Source: Planctomycetaceae bacterium
GTDB lineage: Bacteria > Planctomycetota > PLA2
Direction of reading: 5' to 3'
Length of the DNA stretch: 53,383 bases
NCBI GenBank assembly: GCA_011525755.1
Contig: WYBS01000136.1
Location: forward strand, 1 to 53,383
The notes beneath the pieces are model-generated. The model saw nothing but the letters and a program-made list of their open reading frames with translations, had not been told where the DNA came from and did no database searches. This document shows positions 22,834-30,606 of the stretch, in pieces; within the stretch, counting starts at the first letter, position 1; each line of letters starts with the position of its first letter. The position numbers were made by a program, and so were the translations under genes.

Positions 22834-24396
22834 CTAGCGGACGGGGCCGACGACCGCGAGGCCGTCCTCCCGGAGAAGGGGCTCGCGGTCCGGCGCGTGC
22901 GCCTCGAGCACCTTCTCCTTCACCACGAGCACGCTCTCCCGGTCCGTCCGGAGGATCGCGGCGACGTCGGCCTCGGCCTGGAAGAGGGGGCTCTCCCCCC
23001 ACGCTTTCTCCTCGAGCGCGAGGCGGCCTTCCTCCGCGGCGATGGTCACGGGCCGGTCGGCGTAGAACCCGATCGACGGGAACGACATGTCCACGACGAC
23101 GATCGGCGCCCCCTCCCTCGCGGCGAGGTCGTTCACCCGCCGGGCGAAGTCGCGGCGTACCCGGAAGAGGCCCTCATGGACGACCGCCCCTTCGACGATC
23201 ACGGCGACGCCGATCGCGGCGAGGCCCGCGACCGCGACGGTCCGAGCGAGCCGGCGTGCCGCCGCGAGCCAGGCGGCCCCGACGACCATCGCGACGCCGA
23301 CGTGCCCGAGGAAGGGCAGGAAGGCCTCCGCGGAGGCGGGCCTGCCGGCGAGGGAGGCGGCGAGAAGCGCCGCGCCGGCCGCCGCGAGGATCCACTTGGG
23401 CAGAGGGGAGGGGGCTCCGGGGGAGGACCCGAGCCGCGCGGCCGCGAAGAGGAGGAGCGGCGGCGTCACGGGGAGGATGTAGGTCCAGAGCCGGCTCTTT
23501 GCCGCCGTCAAGACCACGAACGGCACGAGGAGCCAGAGGAGCAGGAGGCGGCGGTATGGGGCGTCCACGGCGTTGAGGCCCCGGGGGGCGTGGAGCACGA
23601 AGGGGAAGAGCCCCGCGGCGAGCGCGAGCGCGTAGACGAAGACGGGGGCGCGGTGGCCGCTGCCGCCGGCCCGGCCCCCGATCGCGCCCAGCTGGTAGGC
23701 GAGAAACCCCGGGAACCGGATCTCGGCGTAGGCGAGCCACGGGACAGCGAGGGCGAGAAGGATCGCGAGCCTGCGGGGACGCCAGAGCTCCCGGAAGACG
23801 CCCGTCCGCGCGAGCGCGAGCGGGACGACCGTGAAGAGGAGCACCATGTGGCCCTTGGCGAGAAAGCCGAGCCCGAGCGCCAAGGCCGCGACGTCGAGGG
23901 CCCGATCGTCGCCGTCCCGGAGCCTCCGGACGACCGCGTGGAAGAAGAGCGTCGTCGCGGCGAGCAGGTAGGGGTCCGTGAGGCACGCCGCCCCCGCGGT
24001 CACCGTGAGCGGCGAGAGGAGCATCCCGAGCGCCGCGGGTGCGGCCGCCGACGGGCTCGAGACGCGCCGGGCGATCCCCGCCGCCAGAAGCGCGCTCGCG
24101 ACGAGCGCGAGGAGGGCGCCGAGCCGCAGCGCGATCTCGGTCCGTCCGAGGAGGAGGATGCCCCCCGCGCCCGCCCAGTAGGCGAGCGGCGGCTTCTCGA
24201 GGTGCGGGATCCCCTGCCACCGGGGGACGAGCCAGTCCCCCCCCTCGGCCATCTCGCGGCAGATCTGGCCGTAGCGGGCCTCGCTCGGGTCCGTGAGCCC
24301 CGGCAGCGCCACGCGGGCGAGGAGGAGCGGCAGCGCCGCGACGACGCACCAGAGGACCACCCGGGACCCTGACGCTCCTGAGCCGTTCACCTGCAT
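22834..24396 (-). CDS. ArnT/PMT-like polyprenyl-phosphate glycosyltransferase
   Basis: 520 residues with about 11-12 membrane helices. The first outer loop carries DPSEARYGQICREMAEGGDWLVPRWQGIPHLEKPPLAYW, the signature of the GT83 (ArnT) family, where acidic residues bind the metal/sugar donor. Family role: moves a sugar from a lipid carrier to an acceptor such as a lipid or protein on the outer face of the membrane. A C-terminal soluble domain of about 120 residues (APIVVVDMSFPSIGFYADRPVT) follows. Two starts are possible: ATG 24396, or GTG 24390, which has AGAGG at ideal spacing. A G-rich element at 23410-23423 encodes SPGAP in a loop. Confidence 0.9.
   Translation of the reverse strand: MQVNGSGASGSRVVLWCVVAALPLLLARVALPGLTDPSEARYGQICREMAEGGDWLVPRWQGIPHLEKPPLAYWAGAGGILLLGRTEIALRLGALLALVASALLAAGIARRVSSPSAAAPAALGMLLSPLTVTAGAACLTDPYLLAATTLFFHAVVRRLRDGDDRALDVAALALGLGFLAKGHMVLLFTVVPLALARTGVFRELWRPRRLAILLALAVPWLAYAEIRFPGFLAYQLGAIGGRAGGSGHRAPVFVYALALAAGLFPFVLHAPRGLNAVDAPYRRLLLLWLLVPFVVLTAAKSRLWTYILPVTPPLLLFAAARLGSSPGAPSPLPKWILAAAGAALLAASLAGRPASAEAFLPFLGHVGVAMVVGAAWLAAARRLARTVAVAGLAAIGVAVIVEGAVVHEGLFRVRRDFARRVNDLAAREGAPIVVVDMSFPSIGFYADRPVTIAAEEGRLALEEKAWGESPLFQAEADVAAILRTDRESVLVVKEKVLEAHAPDREPLLREDGLAVVGPVR
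23410..23423 (+). repeat. G-rich interspersed element, in-frame copy
   Basis: GGGGGCTCCGGGGG, flanked by AGGGGA on the left and AGGACC on the right. It encodes SPGAP in the ArnT-like protein. Confidence 0.75.
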
Positions 24397-24424
24397 CCTC
24401 TGGATCGGTGGGGAAAGGGAACGA

Positions 24425-24457
24425 GCTCTCCTCCGGGGTTCGGCCCCGGAGGAGAGC
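24425..24457. terminator. Strong hairpin downstream of the lipoprotein gene
   Basis: A perfect 14-bp stem (GCTCTCCTCCGGGG and its complement) with a 5-nt loop TTCGG. On the minus strand it is followed by a pyrimidine-rich run (TCGTTCCCTTTCCCC), so it can act as terminator for the gene ending at 24517. Confidence 0.7.
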
Positions 24458-24477
24458 CCGGGTCACTGCGGTCGGAG

Positions 24478-24506
24478 CCGGCGCCCCGCGAGCGGCGGGG
24501 CGCCGG
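24478..24506. terminator. Second tandem hairpin downstream of the lipoprotein gene
   Basis: A perfect 12-bp stem CCGGCGCCCCGC / GCGGGGCGCCGG with loop GAGCG, 11 nt after the stop. Together with the hairpin at 24425 it forms a tandem terminator-like unit. Confidence 0.65.
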
Positions 24507-24516
24507 GGAAAAGGCA

Positions 24517-26103
24517 TTACTCCACTGGCAGGGTCACGACCGTGTCGAGCGTCACCCCGTCGATGTTCCGCACGGAGAGCTCGACCGTGACGGTGTTCAC
24601 CAGCGTCGCGTTGTCGTTGAGGAACAGGTAGCCGAACGGCGTGCGGATGCGCACCGCGTAGTGCCTCCCCGCGATCGCGCCGCTCTCGCCGACGTTGCTG
24701 CCCGTCGCCGGCGCCGCCAGCTGGTTGTTGATGATCTGGTCGTCGCTGTAGTAATGGAACTCGTGCGTGAACGGATCCGGGAACGTGACCGTCGAGCCGT
24801 CGACCGTGTACGCGAGCACCTTGTAGAAGCCCTCGACGACCTCGTTGAACCGCAGGAACGTGCGGGTCGACCCGCCGGAGCCGTCCAGCGAGCCGTTGTA
24901 GTTGTCGACGCCGACCGGGATCGTGGCGAGGCCGAGCGGGACGTAGAAGTCGTAGGACAAGTTGCCCGACTGGGCCGGGTTGACCCGCGAGCGGGCGATG
25001 AAGTTCAGGCGCACGACCTCGTTCGTCGGGAGGAGCGAGAGCGGCGTGAAGTTGAAGATCGTGTTGTTGCTTCCCGCGAGCGCCGTCACCGTCGCGTCGA
25101 TCCTCAGCGCGTCGTCCCAGTCCGGATCGGCGAACGAGACGAGGTTGTTCCTCCAGAGGAAGTTCGCCTCGAACACGTCCACCGGGTAGCGGAACACCAG
25201 CTGCACCGAGTGGTTGGCGGTGACCACGGCCCGGTCGAAGTAGACGTACTCGTCGCCGAGATAGCTGTACCGCGTATTGAGGTCCGCGTTGCCGCGCTGG
25301 TTGAAGCCGCGGGGCTGGTCGTCGGCCACGGTGCCCGTCGGCATGTCGAAGTAGCCCCAGAACCGCTGGAGGTTCGAGCCGGCGATGCTCGGGCCATCGT
25401 CGCCTTCAAAGCTCTCGACGTCGATCGCGACGACGTTGCCCGTGTCGCTGATGTTCGCCCAGAGGCCGTTGGAGTAGATGTCGATCGTTCCGTCGCCGTT
25501 GAGATCCTGGTACGGGACCCACACGCTGTAGTCGCGCGACGGGTCGAGGTTCGGGAGCGTGGCGATGCCGGACGCGTTCGTCGTGCCGACGATCTGGAGG
25601 TCCGAGCACTCCGCCGTGCTGTCCCCGTTGAAGAAGTCGAGGTCAGGGTACGCGACCACGGTCGCGTCCGCGAGCGGCGCGCCGTCGCGCGTCACGTTGA
25701 CCGTGAGCGGCCGGCCCTGCCGCATGTAGGTCGTGCCGAGGTCGAGGAACTGGCGGTTCTGGATGGCGCCGTCGAACGCGCCGTCGTCCGGGAACACCCC
25801 GACGACCTGCCCGAAGGAGCCGTAGCCGGAACGCTCGAACGTGACCGTCACGTATGTGCCGGGCCCGATGCCGGGGCTCAGCTCGATGAACCAGTGGCCG
25901 TCGCCGTCCGTAGATCCCGTCGCCTCGAAGTTGCAGATCTTCACCGTCACGCCGGAGAGCGGCAGCTGCGTGTCCCCGTTGAGGATGCGCCCGCCGAACC
26001 GGGTGAAGTAGTGCGCCGGATCCGAGCTGCCCCAGTTGCTGTCGCAACCGACTGCGGCGAGAAGCACCGCGCAGAAGAAGAAACACCTTGTAACCCTCGG
26101 CAT
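24517..26103 (-). CDS. Large surface lipoprotein with one CRL/Cna-B-like domain
   Basis: 528 residues. ATG 26103 is chosen because GGGAGG lies 7 nt upstream and the protein then starts with a lipoprotein signal (MPRVTRCFFFCAVLLAAVGC, Cys as lipid site). Residues about 30-110 form a beta-sandwich of the carboxypeptidase-regulatory/Cna-B sort (FGGRILNGDTQLPLSGVTVKICN). A second similar strand set follows near 130-190 (LTVNVTRDGAPLADATVVAYP). The rest is beta-rich and rich in Asn, Asp and Thr, with no motif I recognise. The DNA here is less GC-rich than the surroundings, both in the gene and in the 127-nt upstream spacer, which may hold its own promoter. Two strong hairpins end the unit. It is probably a surface-exposed structural or adhesive protein. 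Confidence 0.87.
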   Translation of the reverse strand: MPRVTRCFFFCAVLLAAVGCDSNWGSSDPAHYFTRFGGRILNGDTQLPLSGVTVKICNFEATGSTDGDGHWFIELSPGIGPGTYVTVTFERSGYGSFGQVVGVFPDDGAFDGAIQNRQFLDLGTTYMRQGRPLTVNVTRDGAPLADATVVAYPDLDFFNGDSTAECSDLQIVGTTNASGIATLPNLDPSRDYSVWVPYQDLNGDGTIDIYSNGLWANISDTGNVVAIDVESFEGDDGPSIAGSNLQRFWGYFDMPTGTVADDQPRGFNQRGNADLNTRYSYLGDEYVYFDRAVVTANHSVQLVFRYPVDVFEANFLWRNNLVSFADPDWDDALRIDATVTALAGSNNTIFNFTPLSLLPTNEVVRLNFIARSRVNPAQSGNLSYDFYVPLGLATIPVGVDNYNGSLDGSGGSTRTFLRFNEVVEGFYKVLAYTVDGSTVTFPDPFTHEFHYYSDDQIINNQLAAPATGSNVGESGAIAGRHYAVRIRTPFGYLFLNDNATLVNTVTVELSVRNIDGVTLDTVVTLPVE

Positions 26104-26230
26104 GTGTGGACCTCCCAAACCGCAAAAGACCAAGTAGGCTCGGGTGGTTTTCTACCAAACTCCCTAGGCGTGCGGCAAACCTTCGGAGGCGGGAATCCGG
26201 ACGCGATCAGGACAAGGCGACACGGACGGG

Positions 26231-27172
26231 CTACTTGATGCGCCGGCGCAACGGTCCGGGCAAGCGCTGCACGAGAGCCGCAAGAAGCAGCACGAGCTCG
26301 CGGGGACGGAAGGGGTCGCGCCTCAGGCACTCGAGGAGGTTGCGCCGCGCAGGATCCCAGTGCGCGTTCCGGAGCGCGGTCCGGCCTGCGAAACCGTACG
26401 CGCCGGCCACGGCGAGGCGGCGCCGCGAAGCGAGGAGCCATGCCGGGAAACGGGCCTGCAGAGCGGGGTTCCCGAAGATCGCGTCGATGGCCGGCGACAG
26501 GGATTCGAAAGACTCCGCGCGCATCGACGTGATGCTCGCGGCATGCCGCCGGTACTCGAGGACAGGGGATCCGCGAAGGTAAAGAAAGCTTCCGGTAGCT
26601 GCGAGGCGGCAATAGAGTTCCCAGTCTTCTCCCATCGGAAGATCCGAAAATCCACCGGCCGTGCAGAGGTTTCCCCTTCGTATGCAAGCGGCGCCCGGCG
26701 TGACGATCGGCGTCGCCACGAGCAGCCTCTCGAGGACGTCGCCCGAGGGCCGGCGCTTCCGGAAGATCGGCGCCTTCCCCGTGCCGATCGGCCGTCCCTC
26801 GGGATCGATCACGAGGACCTCGCCGTAGGCGACCGCGAGGCGCGGATCGTGCTCGAGCGCCCGGAGGAACCGCCGCAGCGCGGACGGGAGCAGCCGGTCG
26901 TCGGCGTCGAGGAACACGACCGCGTCGCCGCGAACGTCGCGGAGCCCCCGGTTCCTCGCCGCGGCCGCGCTCCCGAGGCGTTCCTCCCGGATCACCCGCA
27001 CGTTCTCCGACGCGTAGCGGCGAAGGATCCCGGGTGTCTCGTCCGTGGAGCCGTCATCGACCACAAGCACCTCAAGCGCGGGCTCGTCCTGGGCGAGCAC
27101 GCTCCCGATCGCCTCCGCGACGTAGCGCGCCATGTTCCGCACGGGGATCACGACCGAGCAGCGGAGCGTCAT
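26231..27172 (-). CDS. Glycosyltransferase family 2
   Basis: 313 residues. The GT-A fold is seen from residue 5: SVVIPVRNMARYVAEAIGSVLAQ, VLVVDDGSTDETP, the DXD-type metal site FLDADDRLLP, and the acceptor-side GEDWELYCRLAATG (ED motif). It should transfer a sugar from a nucleotide-sugar donor to a glycan or lipid. There are no membrane helices. The start overlaps the stop of the CoA-ligase-like gene by 4 nt (ATGA), making it the last gene of a three-gene operon. Confidence 0.92.
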   Translation of the reverse strand: MTLRCSVVIPVRNMARYVAEAIGSVLAQDEPALEVLVVDDGSTDETPGILRRYASENVRVIREERLGSAAAARNRGLRDVRGDAVVFLDADDRLLPSALRRFLRALEHDPRLAVAYGEVLVIDPEGRPIGTGKAPIFRKRRPSGDVLERLLVATPIVTPGAACIRRGNLCTAGGFSDLPMGEDWELYCRLAATGSFLYLRGSPVLEYRRHAASITSMRAESFESLSPAIDAIFGNPALQARFPAWLLASRRRLAVAGAYGFAGRTALRNAHWDPARRNLLECLRRDPFRPRELVLLLAALVQRLPGPLRRRIK

Positions 27173-28455
27173 CGGCGAGCGTCCTCGAAGTAGCGGAGCT
27201 TGCCCGAGGCGCCGCGTTCGATGCGCGGGACGGCGAGCATCCGGAGCACGAGCCCCCGCACCGGGAGCGCGGCGCGGATCGCCGCCTCGAACTCCGCGAG
27301 GACCGGCTCAGGACGCGCGCCGTCCGCGAGCACGACCTCGACGTCGAACGCGCGCTCGCCCGTGCGGCGCACGCGGAAGCGGCGGAGATCCGCGAACCGC
27401 GCGAAGCCGTGCGGCGGCGTGAACACCTCCGGGTGGTAGCGGCGGCCGTCCACCTCGAAGAGGTCCACGCTGCGGGCGAGACGCAGGTCGAGGCGCCGCT
27501 GCGCGCGGCCGCAGGGACATTCGCCGCCGACGAACGCACCCGCGTCGCCCGTCCGGTACCGCAGGCGCGGCGCGGCGTACCCGAAGAGGTCGGTGACGAC
27601 GATCTCTCCCGTCTCGCCGGGCGCCGCGGCGCGCCCCCCCGCGACCACCTCGACGAGCACGTTCTCCTCGACGACGTGGAGCGATCCCGCTTCGCACGCC
27701 GTCGCCACGACCTGCGCCTCCGTCAGCCCGTACTCGTGCATCACGGGCACGCCGAGCGCGGACGAAACCCGTGCGGCATCCTCCTCGGGCAGCGTCTCGG
27801 CGGTGCTCACGACCGCGCGCAGCGATCGCGGCTTCGTCCCCATCCGCGCGGCAAGGAGCGTGAGGCCCGACGCGAATCCGTAGATGAGCTTCGGATCGAA
27901 GCGCTCGATCCGCGCGCGCTCCGCGTCCGCCGTCCCGGACTCGAGATCCTCCACGCGGACGAGCTGCCGGTTCTCCGCGAGGGCCACGGCGGCACGGTAG
28001 AGAAGTCCGCGCGGCTCGTCGCGCCCCCACACCATCGTCCAACGGTCGCCCGGGCCGACGCCGAGCCGGCGCCAGCCGACGCGGCGCGCGGCGCGGTGGC
28101 GCGCGAGCGACTCCGTATCGACGAGGACGCTTCGCGGCGCGCCCGTCGATCCGCTCGTCCGTCGCACGCGCGCGGGCCGCGGGCGGTCCCGCGCGACGAG
28201 GTCGCCCGCGAGGTGCTCCTTCGACAGCAGGGGAAGCGTCTCGAACGCCTCAGGGCGCATCCCGCGGTAGTGCGGGACATGCGCCGCGGCGTGGCGGAGG
28301 AGCGCCGTGAGCCGCCCGCGGGTGAGCGCGTCGAGCGCCTCGCGCGGGGCGCGGTCCGTCGCGAGGAGGTCGGACTCCGCGGCCGCGATGCGCCCTCCGA
28401 ACCGGAGGCGGTCGTAGAGGGGGCCGGAGAGGCGCCGGACGACGAAGGGGTGCAT
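27169..28455 (-). CDS. PaaK/CapK-like AMP-dependent ligase (adenylate-forming)
   Basis: 428 residues, the size of phenylacetate-CoA ligase-like enzymes. The ATP-binding loop reads RRTSGSTGAPRSVLVD, followed by VMHEYGLTEAQVVAT (the Y-G-x-T-E motif), TGEIVVTDLF and LRYRTGDAGAFVGGECPCGR, with the hinge Asp in RTGD and the Cys pair of PaaK-type proteins. The C-terminal lid ends IERGASGKLRYFEDARR with the catalytic Lys. Family role: activates a carboxylate as AMP ester, often passing it to CoA; CapK members occur in polysaccharide clusters. The start shares one base with the upstream stop (TGATG). The substrate is unknown. Confidence 0.9.
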   Translation of the reverse strand: MHPFVVRRLSGPLYDRLRFGGRIAAAESDLLATDRAPREALDALTRGRLTALLRHAAAHVPHYRGMRPEAFETLPLLSKEHLAGDLVARDRPRPARVRRTSGSTGAPRSVLVDTESLARHRAARRVGWRRLGVGPGDRWTMVWGRDEPRGLLYRAAVALAENRQLVRVEDLESGTADAERARIERFDPKLIYGFASGLTLLAARMGTKPRSLRAVVSTAETLPEEDAARVSSALGVPVMHEYGLTEAQVVATACEAGSLHVVEENVLVEVVAGGRAAAPGETGEIVVTDLFGYAAPRLRYRTGDAGAFVGGECPCGRAQRRLDLRLARSVDLFEVDGRRYHPEVFTPPHGFARFADLRRFRVRRTGERAFDVEVVLADGARPEPVLAEFEAAIRAALPVRGLVLRMLAVPRIERGASGKLRYFEDARR

Positions 28456-29609
28456 CAGCGCTCCCGGAAGCGGTCGCCGAGCGCGCGCCTTGCCCAGGCG
28501 AACGCGACCTCGCCCGCGAGCCGGCGCAGCGTGCCCGGCGCGCGGGCGAGCCGGTAGAAGGCCCCGTGGAGCTTGCGCCCGAGCCGGGACGGGTCCCGCG
28601 CCGCGTCCACTTCCTCCCTCGCGAGCGCGAGCGGCGGAATCCCCCGGCGCCGCGCGCGCACGATCAGACGCCGGCAGGCGCCGCGCCACGCCTCGTGCTC
28701 GAACCGCTCGAGGCGCGCGCGATCGAGGCCGAACGAGGAGAGGAACGAGCCGAGGATCCCGCCCGCGTTCGCGACGAAGTCCGGCAGCAGCAGCACGCCG
28801 CGCCGCGCGAGGATCTCCTGCGCGCCCGGCGCGCACGGGTCGTTCGCGCCGGGGACGACGACGCGCGCCGCGAGCGCCTCGGCCGCCGGCGCGTCGAGCA
28901 CGCGGGCGTCGGCGCACGCGAAGAACACGTCGCACGGGACGCGGACCACCTCCTCCCTCGGCCCCCGGAGCCCCCCCTCCTCGATCCACCGGTCGCCGCG
29001 CGCGACGGCGGAGCCGACGTCGATCCCCGACGGCGCCGCCACGCAGCCGGCGCGGTTCGCGAGCGCCACCACGCGGAACCCGAGCCTCGAGAGGCTCGCG
29101 GCGAGCTCGCGCCCGACGCTGCCGAACCCCTGGATGGCCGCCCGCGCTCCCGCGGGCGCTACTCCGAGCGCGTCGCAGGCGGCGAGCCCCGCGCCGGCGA
29201 CCGAGTACGCCGTGAAGACGCCCGAGTCGCCGAACTCCGGCGCGGGGGCGCCGGCGCCCGCGTAGATCTCGCGGAGATCCTCCGCCGTCGTCCCGATGTC
29301 GGTCCACGGCCGGTAGCGGCCGGACCGCACGTCCTCCGCGAGCGCGCGCCCGAACGCGCGCAGGCGCGCGCGGCGCTCGTCGCGCGGCGCGGCAGGCGGC
29401 AGGACGATCGCCGCCTTCGCGGCCCCGTTCTTCGGGAAGGGGAGGAACGCGTACTTCCGGGCCATCGTGGCCGCGAGCGCCTCGAGGTCGACGCGGTCGA
29501 GCCGCTCGACCGCCCGCACCCCGCCGGTGGCGCTGCGACCCGGCGGGGCAGCGACCGCGAGCCTCCCGAGGAGGCCGAAGCCGTCGTCCCGCACCTCCAG
29601 GAGCCGCAT
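28455..29609 (-). CDS. Glu/Leu/Phe/Val dehydrogenase-family protein
   Basis: 384 residues. The substrate domain has LPFPKNGAAKAAIVLPP, where the family usually shows GGAKGG; the catalytic Lys is kept but two Gly are Ala. WTDIGTT replaces the usual PD-x-GT with the catalytic Asp kept. The dinucleotide domain has QGFGSVGRELAASL (G-x-G-x-x-G) and VVPGANDPCAP. The expected reaction is NAD(P)-dependent oxidative deamination of an amino acid or the reverse amination; the altered glycine motif means activity or substrate may differ. It heads the operon with the ligase and GT2. A G-rich element at 28961-28978 encodes EGGLRGPRE. TACGAT lies exactly 8 nt before ATG and there is no Shine-Dalgarno site. 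Confidence 0.88.
   Translation of the reverse strand: MRLLEVRDDGFGLLGRLAVAAPPGRSATGGVRAVERLDRVDLEALAATMARKYAFLPFPKNGAAKAAIVLPPAAPRDERRARLRAFGRALAEDVRSGRYRPWTDIGTTAEDLREIYAGAGAPAPEFGDSGVFTAYSVAGAGLAACDALGVAPAGARAAIQGFGSVGRELAASLSRLGFRVVALANRAGCVAAPSGIDVGSAVARGDRWIEEGGLRGPREEVVRVPCDVFFACADARVLDAPAAEALAARVVVPGANDPCAPGAQEILARRGVLLLPDFVANAGGILGSFLSSFGLDRARLERFEHEAWRGACRRLIVRARRRGIPPLALAREEVDAARDPSRLGRKLHGAFYRLARAPGTLRRLAGEVAFAWARRALGDRFRER
28961..28978 (-). repeat. G-rich interspersed element, full 18-mer, in-frame
   Basis: The minus strand reads GGGGGGGCTCCGGGGGCC, identical to the copies at 31029, 42371, 47232 and 50894. It encodes GGLRGP here. Confidence 0.92.
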
Positions 29610-29617
29610 CGAGCACG

Positions 29618-29623
29618 ATCGTA
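29618..29623 (-). promoter_or_regulatory. Candidate leaderless -10 box of the dehydrogenase operon
   Basis: TACGAT on the minus strand, with exactly 8 nt between it and ATG 29609. No Shine-Dalgarno site lies between them. The -35 position overlaps the divergent promoter at 29640. Confidence 0.4.
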
Positions 29624-29639
29624 ACGGCAGGTCGCCGAC

Positions 29640-29668
29640 TTGACGGGGACGGCCGGGGCGCGGATAGT
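29640..29668 (+). promoter_or_regulatory. Candidate promoter of the glycosyltransferase operon
   Basis: TTGACG (29640-29645), a 17-nt spacer and GATAGT (29663-29668), ideal -35/-10 spacing. The GTG start follows after 8 nt, so transcription would begin at or next to the start codon, giving a leaderless mRNA. Confidence 0.55.
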
Positions 29669-29676
29669 CCGCCGGC

Positions 29677-30606
29677 GTGCGCGTCTCGGCCGTGGTGCCC
29701 GTCCTCGACGAGGAGCCGACGCTCGACGAGCTTCACCGCCGCCTCTCGGCCGTGCTCGCCGCGGCGCCGGGGGGCCACGAGATCGTGTTCGTGAACGACG
29801 GGAGCCGGGACGGGTCGCTCGCGCGCATGCAGGGGATCGCCGCCCGCGACCCCCGCGTCGTGGTCGTGGACCTGCGCCGGCACGCGGGAAAGACGCGGGC
29901 GCTCGCGGCGGGCTTCGCCGAGGCGCGCGGCGAGATCCTCGTCACCCTCGACTCCGACCTCCAGGACGTCCCCGAGGAGATCCCGAAGCTGCTCGCGCGC
30001 ATCGACGCGGGCGCCGACTTCGTGACGGGCCGCAAGCAGTCGCGACGGGATCCGTGGACGCGGCGGCTCGCGTCGCGCGTGTTCAACGGCATCGTGTCGC
30101 TCCTCGCGGGGATGCGCGTGCGCGACGTCAACTCGGGCCTGAAGGCGATGCGGCGCGAGGTCGCGGACGAGCTGCCGCTCCACGGCGAGCTGCACCGGTT
30201 CCTGCCGGTCTTCGCGGGCGCGAAGGGGTTCCGCGTCGAGGAGGTCGACGTCGCGCACGAGCCCAGGCGCCACGGCCGCTCGCGCTACGGCTGGTCGCGC
30301 TACGCCGCGGGGTTCTTCGACTCGGCGACGGTGCTCCTCCTCACGCGCTTCGGCACGCGCCCGCTCCACTTCTTCGGCTGCTTCGGCCTCCTCGTCGCAT
30401 CCGTCGGCGCGGCGGTGCTCGCCTACCTCGCCGCGGGCTGGCTCTTCGGCCAGTGGATCGGCGGGCGACCCCTGCTCCTCTTCGGCGTGCTCGCGGTGCT
30501 CCTCGGGATCCAGTGCGTCTTCTTCGGTCTCCTCGCCGAGCTGGTCGTCGTCGCCCATGGCCGCGACGAGCGGGCCGGCGTGCGGCAGGTCTTCCGGCGT
30601 GAGTGA
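29677..30606 (+). CDS. GT2 polyprenyl-phosphate sugar transferase (DPM1/GtrB-like)
   Basis: 309 residues from GTG 29677. Residues 1-220 form a GT-A domain (SAVVPVLDEEPTLDELHRRL, VFVNDGSRDGSL, the metal site LDSDLQDVPEEI, and VNSGLKAMRREV). Two C-terminal membrane helices (about 232-255 and 265-290) match dolichyl/undecaprenyl-phosphate mannosyl- or glucosyltransferases. It should load a sugar onto a lipid carrier at the inner membrane. That product could feed the TMTC-like protein downstream or the ArnT-like enzyme. The promoter lies 8 nt upstream and there is no Shine-Dalgarno site. The next gene overlaps its end by 8 nt. Confidence 0.92.
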   Translation: MRVSAVVPVLDEEPTLDELHRRLSAVLAAAPGGHEIVFVNDGSRDGSLARMQGIAARDPRVVVVDLRRHAGKTRALAAGFAEARGEILVTLDSDLQDVPEEIPKLLARIDAGADFVTGRKQSRRDPWTRRLASRVFNGIVSLLAGMRVRDVNSGLKAMRREVADELPLHGELHRFLPVFAGAKGFRVEEVDVAHEPRRHGRSRYGWSRYAAGFFDSATVLLLTRFGTRPLHFFGCFGLLVASVGAAVLAYLAAGWLFGQWIGGRPLLLFGVLAVLLGIQCVFFGLLAELVVVAHGRDERAGVRQVFRRE

